Source: Bradyrhizobium sp. SSBR45G (lineage in GTDB: Bacteria; Pseudomonadota; Alphaproteobacteria; Rhizobiales; Xanthobacteraceae). Taken from it: DNA of 63,347 nucleotides. Shown here piece by piece: positions 24,327 to 33,019 of the stretch. The notes under the pieces are model-generated. The model had not been told where the DNA came from, ran no database searches, and saw only the letters and a list, made by a program, of their open reading frames with translations. A program made the position numbers and the translations under genes. Every line of letters starts with the position of its first letter. The first letter of the stretch is position 1. Where the stretch lies: the NCBI RefSeq assembly GCF_030159255.1, contig NZ_BSCT01000045.1:1-63347 (forward strand). The letters are read 5' to 3'.

Positions 24327-25151
24327 CTACGCGCCCCAGAAGGAAGGCCTCGCCTGGGACAGCCGGCCGCCGATGCGCACGGGGGCGACCTTGGCTGCTA
24401 GCCCCGTCGCATCGTCCGTCTCGACCGCCACCCCGCTCAAGGTCGCCTCGCCCATCGCCGGCGCGAAGCGCTCCGACGGGATGCCGGACTGGAAGCGCCG
24501 CAGCGGCTCGTCCTTCTGCATGCCGATGATCGAGTCGTAGTCGCCGGTCATGCCGGCATCGGTCATGTAGGCGGTGCCGCCGGGCAGGATCTGGTGATCG
24601 GCAGTCGGCACATGCGTGTGCGTGCCGACGACCAGGCTGGCGCGGCCGTCGCAGAAATGGCCGAGCCCCTGCTTCTCGCTCGAAGCCTCGCAATGCACGT
24701 CGACCACGATCGCATCCGCCGCCTCCTGCAACGGACAGGCGCCGAGCTCACGGCCGATCGCGGCGAACGGATCGTCGAACGGCGTCATGAACACGCGTCC
24801 GAGCACGTTGACCACCAGCGCGCGGGCGCCGTTCTTGGCGTCGACCAGCGCGGCGCCGCGGCCGGGCGTGCCGGGCGGATAGTTCGCAGGGCGCACCAGG
24901 CGCGGCGCGCGCTCGATGAACACCAGCGCCTCGCGCTGGTCCCACGAGTGGTTGCCGAGCGTGACCGCGTCGGCGCCGGCATCGACCAGCTCCTGATAGA
25001 TCGCCTCGGTGATGCCGAAACCTCCGGCCGCGTTCTCGCCATTGACGATGACGAGATCGAGCGCCCAGTCGCGGATCAGGCCTGGAAGGTGGTCTGACAC
25101 GGCACTGCGGCCGGCTCGGCCGACCACGTCGCCGACGAAGAGAATTCGCAA
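24327..25151 (-). CDS. YmdB-family metallophosphoesterase (TIGR00282)
   Basis: The 274-residue protein starts MRILFVGDVVGRAGRSAVSD, the family's first metal motif. It continues VNGENAAGGFGIT, TLGNHSWDQRE, VDVHCEASSEKQGLGHFCDG and VGTHTHVPTADHQILPGGTA, which together form the full di-metal site. Homologues hydrolyse 2',3'-cyclic nucleotides and influence biofilm or sporulation decisions in Bacillus. It begins 1 bp after the 5-formyl-THF cyclo-ligase stop, so they form one operon, and ends convergent with the second chemoreceptor gene. Confidence 0.95.
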   Translation of the reverse strand: MRILFVGDVVGRAGRSAVSDHLPGLIRDWALDLVIVNGENAAGGFGITEAIYQELVDAGADAVTLGNHSWDQREALVFIERAPRLVRPANYPPGTPGRGAALVDAKNGARALVVNVLGRVFMTPFDDPFAAIGRELGACPLQEAADAIVVDVHCEASSEKQGLGHFCDGRASLVVGTHTHVPTADHQILPGGTAYMTDAGMTGDYDSIIGMQKDEPLRRFQSGIPSERFAPAMGEATLSGVAVETDDATGLAAKVAPVRIGGRLSQARPSFWGA

Positions 25152-25152
25152 C

Positions 25153-25740
25153 TTAACTGCTCCGGAAATCCAAGGTCTCGGCTTCGGTTAGCACATAATC
25201 GAGCGGCGCGTCGTGGGCCAAGGCCGGGATCGCCGCGGTTTCCTGGATGGCGAAGCCGAGGCCGAGGCCGATGACGTGGTGCGTTTTCCGCAGGTGCGAG
25301 AAGGTGTAGTCGTAGTAGCCGCCGCCATAGCCGATGCGGTGCCCGGTGCGGTCGAAGGCCGCCAGCGGCACCAGCATCGCGTCGGGGACCAGCTCGGCGG
25401 CCACCGGTGACGGCTCGGGGATGCCGAGCGAACCGAGCGTCAGCCTGTCGCCGGGCGACCATGCCCGGAACGACAGCGAATGGCCGCGCGCCAGGACGAC
25501 CGGCAGCGCCAGCCGCGCGCCCTGCCCGGCCAGCGCGTGCATCAGCGGCATCGGATCGAGCTCGTTGCGAATCGGCACGTAGCCGGAGACCACCATGCCC
25601 GGCTTGAGGACGAAGGGCAGCCCACGCGCGGCGATGGCCTGCGCGGCGGCGCGGCGCGCCTCGTCGCTCAACGCGTCGCGGGCAGCAAGGGCTGCGGCAC
25701 GCAGCTGCTGCTTGGTGTGCTGAGCGGCCTTCATCGGCAT
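25153..25740 (-). CDS. 5-formyltetrahydrofolate cyclo-ligase
   Basis: The 195-residue enzyme (MTHFS/YgfA family) converts 5-formyl-THF to methenyl-THF with ATP. It has VVSGYVPIRNELDPMPLMHA, a substrate/ATP loop and the signature DRTGHRIGYGGGYYDYTFSHL. Start ATG at 25740 follows CGGAGGTCACGTCGC; a second ATG lies two codons later. The 6S RNA is encoded just upstream on the same strand, a linkage conserved in many proteobacteria (ssrS-ygfA). Confidence 0.95.
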   Translation of the reverse strand: MPMKAAQHTKQQLRAAALAARDALSDEARRAAAQAIAARGLPFVLKPGMVVSGYVPIRNELDPMPLMHALAGQGARLALPVVLARGHSLSFRAWSPGDRLTLGSLGIPEPSPVAAELVPDAMLVPLAAFDRTGHRIGYGGGYYDYTFSHLRKTHHVIGLGLGFAIQETAAIPALAHDAPLDYVLTEAETLDFRSS

Positions 25741-25849
25741 GCGACGTGACCTCCGTGACGGGCTCCGCGGACGCGGGCGCGCAAACGTTGCAGAAACGCA
25801 GCAGGTCGGCAACCGGAGGGGACAGAGGAGGTTGGAAAACAAGCGCGAA

Positions 25850-25975
25850 GCCGCAATCGCCGTTGAAACGCTCGATCCCGGAGTTCCCTACGAAAGTAGG
25901 TGGGCACCATATGTCCAGGTCCACGGACCTGGCCAGGGACAGTTCCCTTAAGGATCGATAAGGCCCCGGGGATAT
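25850..25975 (-). ncRNA. ssrS: 6S RNA (approximate ends)
   Basis: Read on the minus strand, TATCGATCC (about 25960) can pair with GGGATCGAG (about 25872), the closing stem. Inside are CCTTAAGGGAACTGTCCC, the apical hairpin CCAGGTCC-GT-GGACCTGG (25914-25932 region), GGTGCCCACC, and a small hairpin CCTAC-TTTC-GTAGG on the 3' side of the expected central bubble. This is the alphaproteobacterial 6S layout, and the gene sits upstream of the 5-formyl-THF cyclo-ligase as expected. 6S RNA mimics an open promoter and sequesters housekeeping RNA polymerase. Exact ends could not be set. Confidence 0.8.
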
Positions 25976-26339
25976 GTTGGTTCCGGACGCGCGTCGCAGC
26001 CTCGCAGTCGCAATGTAACCATCGCGCGGTGATTTTGCCAGCGGTGCCGACGCAATGAGGCCCGACGCCGTCGCCACCCCCTGGGTGTCGTCGCCCGGCT
26101 CGCCGCCTTCGCTGAAGCTCCGGCGCGCCTGCGTGTTCGTGGCCGCGTCGAAGCCGAAGGCGAAGACGGGACTGGACGACCCAGCACGCCGTGACGACAA
26201 TGGCTGAACCGAGAGGCTTCGGCGTGCTCGATCGCGCGCTTTCGCAGGCGATGACAGCTTTAGCGAGGCAATGGCTCGGCCGATCACGGCAGGGCGGATC
26301 GTCATGGACATGTCATCGCACTCTCGCGGCGCTCAGCGT

Positions 26340-26725
26340 CCGAGTTGTTGATGTCGATCGCCCTCTCCAAGACAGAGGGCGCAGGGAAGGCCGGGCGTCG
26401 GCTGACGCCCATGGCCCGCCTGCGAGAAAAAATGCAGGCGGCAGGTACCACAGGTGCAGCCGGAATCACCCGGCCCTCCCTGCGCGACGGTTTGAACGGC
26501 TGCTTCGCGATCTCCCTGGTGCGCCGGGCTTGTTGGCCACCATTGTCGGCGCAATGCATCAGCATCCTCGCCAACGTGACACCAGCTTCGGGGTGTCAGG
26601 ACCACGCGACTTGACCGGTCGTGCATCGATCGTTCGTCCGCGCGATCAACTCACGCTGCGCCGACACACGCCCATCGCATCCCACTGCCAACGTCTCGTG
26701 ACGGTCGCGACACGCCCCTCATGCG
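26340..26725 (+). repeat. ~400-bp dispersed composite repeat, copy B
   Basis: It is homologous to 2960-3375 in inverted orientation. Shared blocks include GCAGGGAAG, ACCACAGGT, CCTCCCTGCGCGA, TCAGGACCACGCGA and the GGGATGCG block near 26675. The internal stem here is CCGCCTGC (26416-26423) with GCAGGCGG (26434-26441), different in sequence from copy A but still perfectly paired around a GA-AAAAAT loop. It lies in a gene-free stretch from the 6S RNA to 27406. The remainder of that stretch (25976-26339) shows GC-rich DNA with no convincing gene. Confidence 0.6.
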
Positions 26726-26798
26726 GCAGCAGGACGGGCGAGAGCATCGCCCCGATTTGCCCGACACGACAAGCCGTGCCGCCTGCGGCATCGTAACG

Positions 26799-26843
26799 CG
26801 ACGGGCAATTTGCGCATGATGGACATGCGCGGATTGCCCGTCG
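26799..26843. repeat. Imperfect 20-bp inverted repeat
   Basis: CGACGGGCAA, TT, TGCGCATG (26799-26818) pairs with CATGCGC, GGA, TTGCCCGTCG (26824-26843). The CGACGGGCAA core also occurs near 2747. It is probably a dispersed palindromic element. Confidence 0.5.
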
Positions 26844-26910
26844 TGCAGCGGATGTCGGGGTGAGAAGCCATGCATCGCGACGAAACGATCGCAGCAACCA
26901 GCATTCCGCT

Positions 26911-27292
26911 GTCGTCCCGGGCAAGCCACCACGGCGCGCAAGCGCCGGGGCGGCGCCGACCCGGGACCCATACCGCGTGATCTCTCTTGGGGCACGATGG
27001 CAGCGACCGAGCGCAACAACAAACAGCGGTGGCTATGAGTCCCTGCGTTCGCAGGGACGACAGCGGAGCTTGGAGCGCTATGGGTGGCCTGCGCGAGCAC
27101 AAACGGCTGGCCTCTTACCTCAACATCGCCGTCGTCCCGGGCAAGCCACAACGGCGCGCAAGCGCCGGGGCGGCGCCGACCCGGGGACCCAACCTGCGTG
27201 ATCTGTCGATGGGCGCAATGGCCGAGACGGAGTACAACAAGAAGCCGCTTTTGCCATGGGTCTCCGCGCAGGGACGCATACCCGCGGGCACC
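26911..27292. repeat. Two direct ~150-bp repeats (GTCGTCCCGG family)
   Basis: Copies begin at 26911 and 27131, both opening GTCGTCCCGGGCAAGCCAC and running through GGCGCGCAAGCGCCGGGGCG, then diverging gradually (TGCGTGATCT, GAGTACAACAA versus CGAGCGCAACAACAA). The offset is 220 bp. They are non-coding and related to the elements at 51828 and 63177. Confidence 0.6.
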
Positions 27293-27406
27293 ATCGAGGG
27301 CTGCAAGTTCCCCTCGCTTGCCTTTTTGGCGCCTGGCAATACGGTATCCCGATCACGCAGCCGGTGTCGGCCAGGTGCCGCACCGATGATCGAAAGGAGA
27401 CCAGTC

Positions 27407-28180
27407 ATGCCGGAGGCCTCAGTCCCGTCAAGCGGGCTGCGACCGCCGCTGCTCGTTTCCGTCGACAACCTCGTGAAGACATTTGGCGACAAGCGCGCGC
27501 TGAACGGCGTCTCGTTCTCCGTTCCGGCCGGGCAGATTTGCGGGCTGCTCGGCCCCAACGGCTCAGGCAAGACGACGCTGTTTCGTCTTCTGATGGGAAT
27601 CCTGAAGGCGACCTCGGGGCGCCTTCAGGTCGATGGCCTCGACGCCTTCGACGATCGCGTCGCGCTCAAGCGCATCATCGGCTTCCTGCCTGACGAGCCG
27701 GTCTTCTATGCATATCTGTCCGCGCGCGAGACGCTGCAGCTATCGGCCGCCATGCACGGCCTCGATGTGCCCTCGACGATGGCGAGCATCCAGCCGCTGA
27801 TGGACCGCATGCAGCTGACGGCGGAGATCGATCATTTTGCCGAGGAGTATTCCCGCGGCATGAAGAAGAAGCTCGGGCTGCTGCTCGCGCTGCTGCATCG
27901 GCCGAAGCTCTTGATTCTGGACGAGCCGACCAACGGTCTCGATGTCGAGGGCACGCACCTGTTCTACGACCTGATCGTCGACATCGCGGCGCAGGGCACC
28001 ACCGTGCTGTTCTCCACTCACCTGATGGACCAGGTGGCACGGCTCTGTTCGCACGCCGTGGTGATCGATCGCGGCGCGCTCGTGGCCAAGGGCAGCATCG
28101 ACGCGCTCCGCGCCGCGCATGGCGAGAAAAGCCTGGAGGACGTGTTCCGCGAACTGACCCAAATGCCGGCCGCTCCATGA
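27407..28180 (+). CDS. ABC transporter ATP-binding protein (ABC-2 type)
   Basis: The 257-residue ATPase has Walker A GLLGPNGSGKTTLFRLL, signature EEYSRGMKKKLGLLLALLHRP (variant of LSGGQ), Walker B LLILDEPTNGLD and switch His in FSTHLMDQV. Its closest resemblance is to NatA/CcmA-type exporters. The C-terminal extension ends KSLEDVFRELTQ. The start at 27407 follows GAAAGGAGA at 6-nt spacing; longer in-frame extensions run into repeat DNA. It overlaps the permease gene by 4 bp (ATGA), so the two form one transporter. Confidence 0.93.
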   Translation: MPEASVPSSGLRPPLLVSVDNLVKTFGDKRALNGVSFSVPAGQICGLLGPNGSGKTTLFRLLMGILKATSGRLQVDGLDAFDDRVALKRIIGFLPDEPVFYAYLSARETLQLSAAMHGLDVPSTMASIQPLMDRMQLTAEIDHFAEEYSRGMKKKLGLLLALLHRPKLLILDEPTNGLDVEGTHLFYDLIVDIAAQGTTVLFSTHLMDQVARLCSHAVVIDRGALVAKGSIDALRAAHGEKSLEDVFRELTQMPAAP

Positions 28181-30711
28181 GTGATCGCGCCGCTGCGCCC
28201 CGGTTCTGGACGGTCGTCCGGCTGCTGCTGGGCGCAGCCCGCAGGCGCGCGGCCGGACGCACGCAACGCACGCTCACGCAGCGACGCCAGCGCGGCGGGT
28301 TCGCGGTCGGCCCGTTCGTCGCGCTCGCATTCGCCATCCTCCTTGCCTTGGTGTTCAACATCGGCGCCGCCGTCGAGGTCGCGTTCGCGGTCCGGTCGGC
28401 CGAGGAGGTCCAGGCCGAGGCGAACGGGCGGGTTGTCGTCGATGACTGGTTCGCCGTCCGGATCGCGGGCGGCGAAGCCGAGGCGGCCGCCGCGCCCGGC
28501 CGGCGCGCCCAGATCAGCCGCGCGGAGGATCGCTACATCGCGACCGAGGCCGCGCAGCTTGCCCGTCAGACCCATGGCGACCAGGCGGCCATCGCTACGC
28601 AGCTCACGGCGACCGTCCGCAACAATCCGCAAGCCCTGCTGTCGTCCAGATTGCTGCGCGAGCAGTCGGGCCAGTTGCCCGATATCATCGCGCTGATCCT
28701 CGTGGCGTGGTGGTGCCTGATGATGATCTGCCAGGGAGAGGGACCGGAGCTCGACACCCAACGGTCACGCGATCCCGTCTGGGAATGGCTGTTCAGCCAT
28801 CCCGTTCCGCCGGCAGCGGTCTTCTGTGCCGAAATGATCGCACCGATCGCGGCCAACCCCCTCTACCTCACCGCGCCGGTCTTTCCCGGTGTGCTGTATG
28901 GCCTGGCCTATGGCTGGGGGAGCGGACTCGCCGGCGCACTCCTGGTCGGTATTCCCGCGGCCATTGCGCTGGCGTGCATGAGCAAGGCCGTCGAGATCTG
29001 GGCCCTGCTGCGGCTGTCGCCGCGCAAGCGCGGCGCGGTGATGGGGCTGATCGGCTGGTTTGGTTTCGCCTCGATGCTGGCCTTCGTGTTCCTGGCCACG
29101 CAGGTCCCGACCATCTTCACGACCATCAGTCACTGGCTGCTGGCAGCGAGCAGCCTGCCCTGGCCGCACACACGTGTCTTGATCGGACAGACCGGCTCGG
29201 GCGAATGGGTGTTCTGGAAGGGCGTGCTGTGGTGCGGGCTGCTGGCTGCGCTCCTGATTCTCTGCGCTCTCGCACTCGCCAGAGTCAGCACACGGGCCGG
29301 GCTGAGCTACAGGCCGCGGACGGCGGCCGAGCGCGGCTCCGTGGAGCTGCGGTTCGGGCGCGATCCGCTCTATCGCAAGGAGCTGCTGTGGTTCCGGCGC
29401 GACGGTAGCGCGCTGCTGCAGGCGGTGCTGATTCCGCTGTCGCTTGCGGCGGTGCAGGTGTTCAACATGCGCGGCCTGGTGTCGAGCGCGACGGCAGCGT
29501 GGAACACCATCTGCGGCGCCGCGATCCTGTTCGGCACGTATTTCCTGCTGATCCTCGGCCCGAAATCGCTGGCGTCCGAAGGGCAGGCGCTGTGGATCGC
29601 CCAGACCTGGCCGCGCGGACTGGAAAGCCTGTTGAAGGCCAAGGCGAAGCTGTGGGCCGAGATTGCGACCGCGATCGTCGGTGTGATCCTGCTCTATGCC
29701 GCGTTTCGCTTTCCGTCCGACATCGCAGGCATCCTTGCGCTCGGCCTCGCCTGGTACGTCTTCGCCCGTTCGCTTGCAGACAAGGCGGTGACGCTTGCCA
29801 CCGTGACGACGTCATCGGGAGAGCGGGAAAAGCCGCCGGCGGGGCTGAGGCTGGCCGCAGCGCTCGGCAGCATGAGCTTTGCCTTCGGCGCGTTCACCCA
29901 GCAATGGTCCCTCGCCATTGCCGGCGTGGTCTACTCGCTGCTGACGGCTGCCGCGATGTGGCAGAACTTCCGTTACCGCCTGCCCTTTCTGGCAGACCCA
30001 TGGTCGGAGACGCTGCCGCCCGCGCCGACGCTGCTGCACGCCATGGTCGCGATCAGCACGATGGTCGAAGCCATTGCCGTGCTGTCGGGAGTGGCGGCAG
30101 CCGGTGTCGGCCAGGGCCGCGTCGGCACAACCGCCCTGATCTACGGGCTATGTGCGACCGCCGCGGCGATCGGTGTCAGCACCTTCCTCGCCGGGCGTGG
30201 CGTCACCCAACGCGATATCTGGTTGTGGGGCAGCGCGGAGCGAAAGCCGCGCCCGCTGCTGGAGCTCGACCTGGGCGGCGCGCTTCGCGCTGTGCTCCTG
30301 ATCGCGGGCGCCGCGGCCGTGGGCGCCGGTCTGGGTCTGCTCGGTCTCCTTTATCTGAAGCTGTTGCACTGGTGGCCCGCTCTTGCTGAGGCGCTCGATA
30401 CCGGGCGAAGCCGGCTCGACGCCTTGCCGGGGGAACGCTGGGCGCAGATGATGATGGCCATCGGATTGGCACCGTTTGCCGAGGAGTTGCTGTTTCGCGG
30501 CCTGTTGTACCGCGCGCTGGATCGAGAATGGGGCGGCTGGCGCGCCGTCGTCGGGGCCGGTGCCTTCTTTGCGATCTATCATCCGGCACTCGCCTGGGCA
30601 CCGGTTGCCACGCTGGGCATGATCAACGCCATGCTGTTCAAACGTTACGGCCGCCTTGCGCCGACGGTAGCGCTTCACATGGCCTATAACGCGGTCGTAC
30701 TTTCGGTTTGA
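28177..30711 (+). CDS. ABC-2-type permease fused to a CPBP (Rce1/Abi) intramembrane protease domain
   Basis: The 844-residue membrane protein has about residues 45-190 resembling an ABC-2 permease N-terminus (TM helix then a large soluble loop), followed by repeated TM helices to ~560. The C-terminal ~170 residues add further helices with all CPBP motifs: EExxxR in AEELLFRGLLYR (Glu769-Glu770), FxxxH in FFAIYHPALAW (His802) and HxxxN in ALHMAYNAVVL (His834, Asn838). The metalloprotease is therefore predicted active. CPBP proteins process membrane peptides or bacteriocins; here it may trim or modify the exported substrate (inference). It starts inside the ATPase stop codon. Confidence 0.88.
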   Translation: MSDRAAAPRFWTVVRLLLGAARRRAAGRTQRTLTQRRQRGGFAVGPFVALAFAILLALVFNIGAAVEVAFAVRSAEEVQAEANGRVVVDDWFAVRIAGGEAEAAAAPGRRAQISRAEDRYIATEAAQLARQTHGDQAAIATQLTATVRNNPQALLSSRLLREQSGQLPDIIALILVAWWCLMMICQGEGPELDTQRSRDPVWEWLFSHPVPPAAVFCAEMIAPIAANPLYLTAPVFPGVLYGLAYGWGSGLAGALLVGIPAAIALACMSKAVEIWALLRLSPRKRGAVMGLIGWFGFASMLAFVFLATQVPTIFTTISHWLLAASSLPWPHTRVLIGQTGSGEWVFWKGVLWCGLLAALLILCALALARVSTRAGLSYRPRTAAERGSVELRFGRDPLYRKELLWFRRDGSALLQAVLIPLSLAAVQVFNMRGLVSSATAAWNTICGAAILFGTYFLLILGPKSLASEGQALWIAQTWPRGLESLLKAKAKLWAEIATAIVGVILLYAAFRFPSDIAGILALGLAWYVFARSLADKAVTLATVTTSSGEREKPPAGLRLAAALGSMSFAFGAFTQQWSLAIAGVVYSLLTAAAMWQNFRYRLPFLADPWSETLPPAPTLLHAMVAISTMVEAIAVLSGVAAAGVGQGRVGTTALIYGLCATAAAIGVSTFLAGRGVTQRDIWLWGSAERKPRPLLELDLGGALRAVLLIAGAAAVGAGLGLLGLLYLKLLHWWPALAEALDTGRSRLDALPGERWAQMMMAIGLAPFAEELLFRGLLYRALDREWGGWRAVVGAGAFFAIYHPALAWAPVATLGMINAMLFKRYGRLAPTVALHMAYNAVVLSV

Positions 30712-30965
30712 CGCCACGCGACGGCTGCCGCGTGTTGAAAGCGAGCCGCGCGTCGCTATCGCGTACCGGCGCGCGAACAGCTCCGATGATCACCCGTCAT
30801 CATTCACGAGCAGACTCACGGCGCTCGCGCGGCGGCCTCGCGCCGTCAGCGCATAGTGTCGCCACGATTCGGGCTCATCGATTGGCCGCTCAGGTTGTGA
30901 GAAACAACCACTACATCCAAATGCCCTGTAGCGTACATATCTGTTGCGTCCATTGGAGAGCTGGC

Positions 30966-31421
30966 ATGCGCTTCGATCTCAAGACCGTCACCGCCGCTTG
31001 CGCGCTGCTGATTGCGTCAGCGGCCGCGGGCCTCGCCGCCGACGTCAAGATTCACCGCGTCTCGATCCAGGTCGATCAGAACGATCCGGCCGTCATGAAC
31101 CTGGCGCTGAACAACGCCAGCAACATCATGGAGACGTTCAAGGAGAAGGGCGAGGATGTCGAGATCGAGCTCGTCACCTACGGGCCCGGGCTGAACATGC
31201 TGCGCGAGGATACCTCGCCGGTGAAGGACCGGCTCAAGCAGATCGCCGAGCTCAGCTTTCCCGCCAAGATCAAATTCTCCGCCTGCAACATCACCAGGCG
31301 CGGCATGGAGAAGCGCGAGGGTCATCCGATTCCCATCGTGGCCGAAGCGAGCCTCGTGGCATCAGGTGCGGTACGCCTGATGGAACTGCAGGAGAGCGGC
31401 TGGAGCTATCTCAAACCATAG
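30966..31421 (+). CDS. Exported DsrE-family protein
   Basis: The 151-residue precursor has signal peptide MRFDLKTVTAACALLIASAA ending near GLA-ADV. The mature part has the DsrE fold: DVKIHRVSIQVDQNDP, NLALNNASNIMETF, VELVTYGPGLNML-type strand and a Cys in KFSACNITRRGM, the position of the sulfur-relay or active Cys in this family. Periplasmic single-domain DsrE proteins are common near sulfur-oxidation or unknown modules. GGAGAG precedes the ATG. No sulfur genes are adjacent apart from a TSUP transporter 3 kb away. Confidence 0.85.
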   Translation: MRFDLKTVTAACALLIASAAAGLAADVKIHRVSIQVDQNDPAVMNLALNNASNIMETFKEKGEDVEIELVTYGPGLNMLREDTSPVKDRLKQIAELSFPAKIKFSACNITRRGMEKREGHPIPIVAEASLVASGAVRLMELQESGWSYLKP

Positions 31422-31448
31422 GTTGTCGGCGCCCCAAATCCGCCAGGT

Positions 31449-31463
31449 TTAAGTCTCACTTAA
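31449..31463. promoter_or_regulatory. Short palindrome before the TAXI gene
   Basis: TTAAGT-CTC-ACTTAA is a perfect 6-bp dyad in the 120-bp gap upstream of the TAXI gene. It is AT-rich in a GC-rich genome, which suggests a regulator site. No cognate regulator is adjacent. Confidence 0.35.
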
Positions 31464-31541
31464 TTACGACCTTGGATTGAAGCGATATCATCAGTCTGTT
31501 CGCGGGGACGTGCGAGCAGACGCGATCGGGGGACTGTTGTC

Positions 31542-32876
31542 ATGCGTCAAGCAATTGCCGGTCCAGCGCTGATGGCGCTGGCAACGATCTCTGCTGCCTT
31601 GTTCACCGTCGAACGCCCGGCCCGGGCTCAGGCGCTGATCCAGGAGCTGATCCCGCAGCAGCCCGCGGCTGCCAAAGAGGAGCCGGCAGCGCCGCTCTCT
31701 CTCAAGCCGGCCCGTCAGCTCGGGAAGCGCACTGCCGAGACGCGCGAGGCGCGGACTCCCGAGGCACGTGCTCCCGAGACGCGCGCCGCCGAGGCGCGTG
31801 CAGCCGAGCCGCGGAGCGCCTCGGACGAAGCCGCCATCAAGCTGCGCATGAACCAGTGGACCGTCGGCCTCGCGGCAGGCCTGCCCGACGGCGGCTTCGT
31901 GCGCTTTGCCAGCGAGATGGCGCGGACGATGGACGACGGCGACAACATGCGCCTGATCCCGATGGTGACGCGCGGGACCACGTCGAACATCGCCGACCTG
32001 CTGTATCTGCGCGGCATCGACGTCGCCATCACCTATGCCGATGCGTTCGACTTCTATGCCAAGCAGGCCGGGCTTTCGAACATCAACGACCGCATCCGCT
32101 ATGTGCTCAGGTTCTTCATCTCCGACGTGCACATCTATGCGCGCGAGGAATTCAAGACGCTGCAGGACCTGAAGGGGCAGAAGATCGCCGTGGGCACGGC
32201 GGGCGTCGCGGCCGCGCATACCGGACCGCTGATCTTCCGGCGGCTCGGCATCGACATCGAGCCCGTCGCCGTGGGCGGCCCGGTCGCGCTGGAGAAGCTG
32301 CACAAGCGCGAGATCGCGGCGATGGTCTATGTCGCGTCGAAGCCGGGCGAGGTGTTCAGCGGCATGAAGACGGCCGACCCGGGATTCCACTTCGTGCCGA
32401 TCCCCTACACCAATCAGTTCTCGGATTTCTATTACCCGACGTCGATCAAGGCCGAGACCTACCCGGCTCTGCTGGCGCCGGACACATCGGTCGAGACCAT
32501 CGCGGTACCCTCGGTGCTGGCTGTCTACAATTGGAAGCCGGGCAGCGACCGCGCCGACCGCGTCAACCGCTTCGTCGATACCCTGTTCACCAACCTCGCC
32601 CGCCTGCAGCAGCCGCCGTTTCATCCGGGCTGGAAGGATCTCAATCTCGAGGCCCAGGTGCCCGGCTGGCAGCGCTACCCTTACGTCGACACGGTGCTGG
32701 AGCGCATGAAGAAGGAGGCCGATGTCGGCCTGCCGCCGGCCGCGACCGGCAGCCTCTCGCAACAGGAGCGCTTCGAAGCGTTTCTCGCCTCGCAGGCCCG
32801 GGCGCCGACCTCGAAGGCCGAGAAGGAGGAGCTGTATCGCTCGTTCCTGGACTGGAGCCGGAAGCGGCAGAAGTGA
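31542..32876 (+). CDS. TAXI-family (TRAP-type) solute-binding protein
   Basis: The 444-residue exported protein has a signal-like N-terminus (MRQAIAGPALMALATISAAL) and then a low-complexity E/A/R linker (ETREARTPEARAPETRAAEA). The TAXI periplasmic-binding domain follows: VGLAAGLPDGGFVRFASEMA, LRGIDVAITYADAFDFYAKQ, KIAVGTAGVAAAHTGPLIFR and a hinge region. It ends in a charged helical tail. TAXI proteins normally feed a fused TRAP permease, but none is nearby, so it may act with a distant permease or as a sensor. A TTAAGT/ACTTAA dyad lies at 31449-31463. Confidence 0.85.
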   Translation: MRQAIAGPALMALATISAALFTVERPARAQALIQELIPQQPAAAKEEPAAPLSLKPARQLGKRTAETREARTPEARAPETRAAEARAAEPRSASDEAAIKLRMNQWTVGLAAGLPDGGFVRFASEMARTMDDGDNMRLIPMVTRGTTSNIADLLYLRGIDVAITYADAFDFYAKQAGLSNINDRIRYVLRFFISDVHIYAREEFKTLQDLKGQKIAVGTAGVAAAHTGPLIFRRLGIDIEPVAVGGPVALEKLHKREIAAMVYVASKPGEVFSGMKTADPGFHFVPIPYTNQFSDFYYPTSIKAETYPALLAPDTSVETIAVPSVLAVYNWKPGSDRADRVNRFVDTLFTNLARLQQPPFHPGWKDLNLEAQVPGWQRYPYVDTVLERMKKEADVGLPPAATGSLSQQERFEAFLASQARAPTSKAEKEELYRSFLDWSRKRQK

Positions 32877-32917
32877 GCAGATCAGGCGTCGCAGCGTTCG
32901 CTGCCGATGCCGAAAAC

Positions 32918-32990
32918 GTCATTGCGAGCGAAGCGAAGCAATCCAGGCTTTTCGTGCCGCCCTGGATTGCTTCGCTTCGCTCGCAATGAC
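32918..32990. repeat. 30-bp perfect palindrome, GTCATTGCGAGCG family
   Basis: Arms 32918-32947 and 32961-32990 are perfectly complementary over 30 bp (GTCATTGCGAGCGAAGCG...), with a 13-nt centre. A near-identical element lies at 38933-39004. This family is widely dispersed in Bradyrhizobium intergenic DNA. Confidence 0.85.
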
Positions 32991-33019
32991 GAACATTTTG
33001 GCGCGCAGGACGCGTTGGA

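Noticed and set aside
20629..24693. A 1354-codon open frame on the minus strand across yebC and both chemoreceptor genes
   Set aside because: It is antisense to well-conserved genes, its composition is mirror-like (His/Arg/Gly/Asp-rich), and no domain is recognisable. Long antisense frames are expected in GC-rich DNA.
26191..26796. 201-codon plus-strand frame between 6S RNA and the ABC transporter
   Set aside because: It runs straight through the dispersed composite repeat, whose second copy at 3 kb does not keep the frame.
26911..27292. CRISPR array from repeated blocks
   Set aside because: There are only two copies, each ~150 bp, offset by 220 bp and with no regular short spacers, so they are dispersed intergenic repeats.
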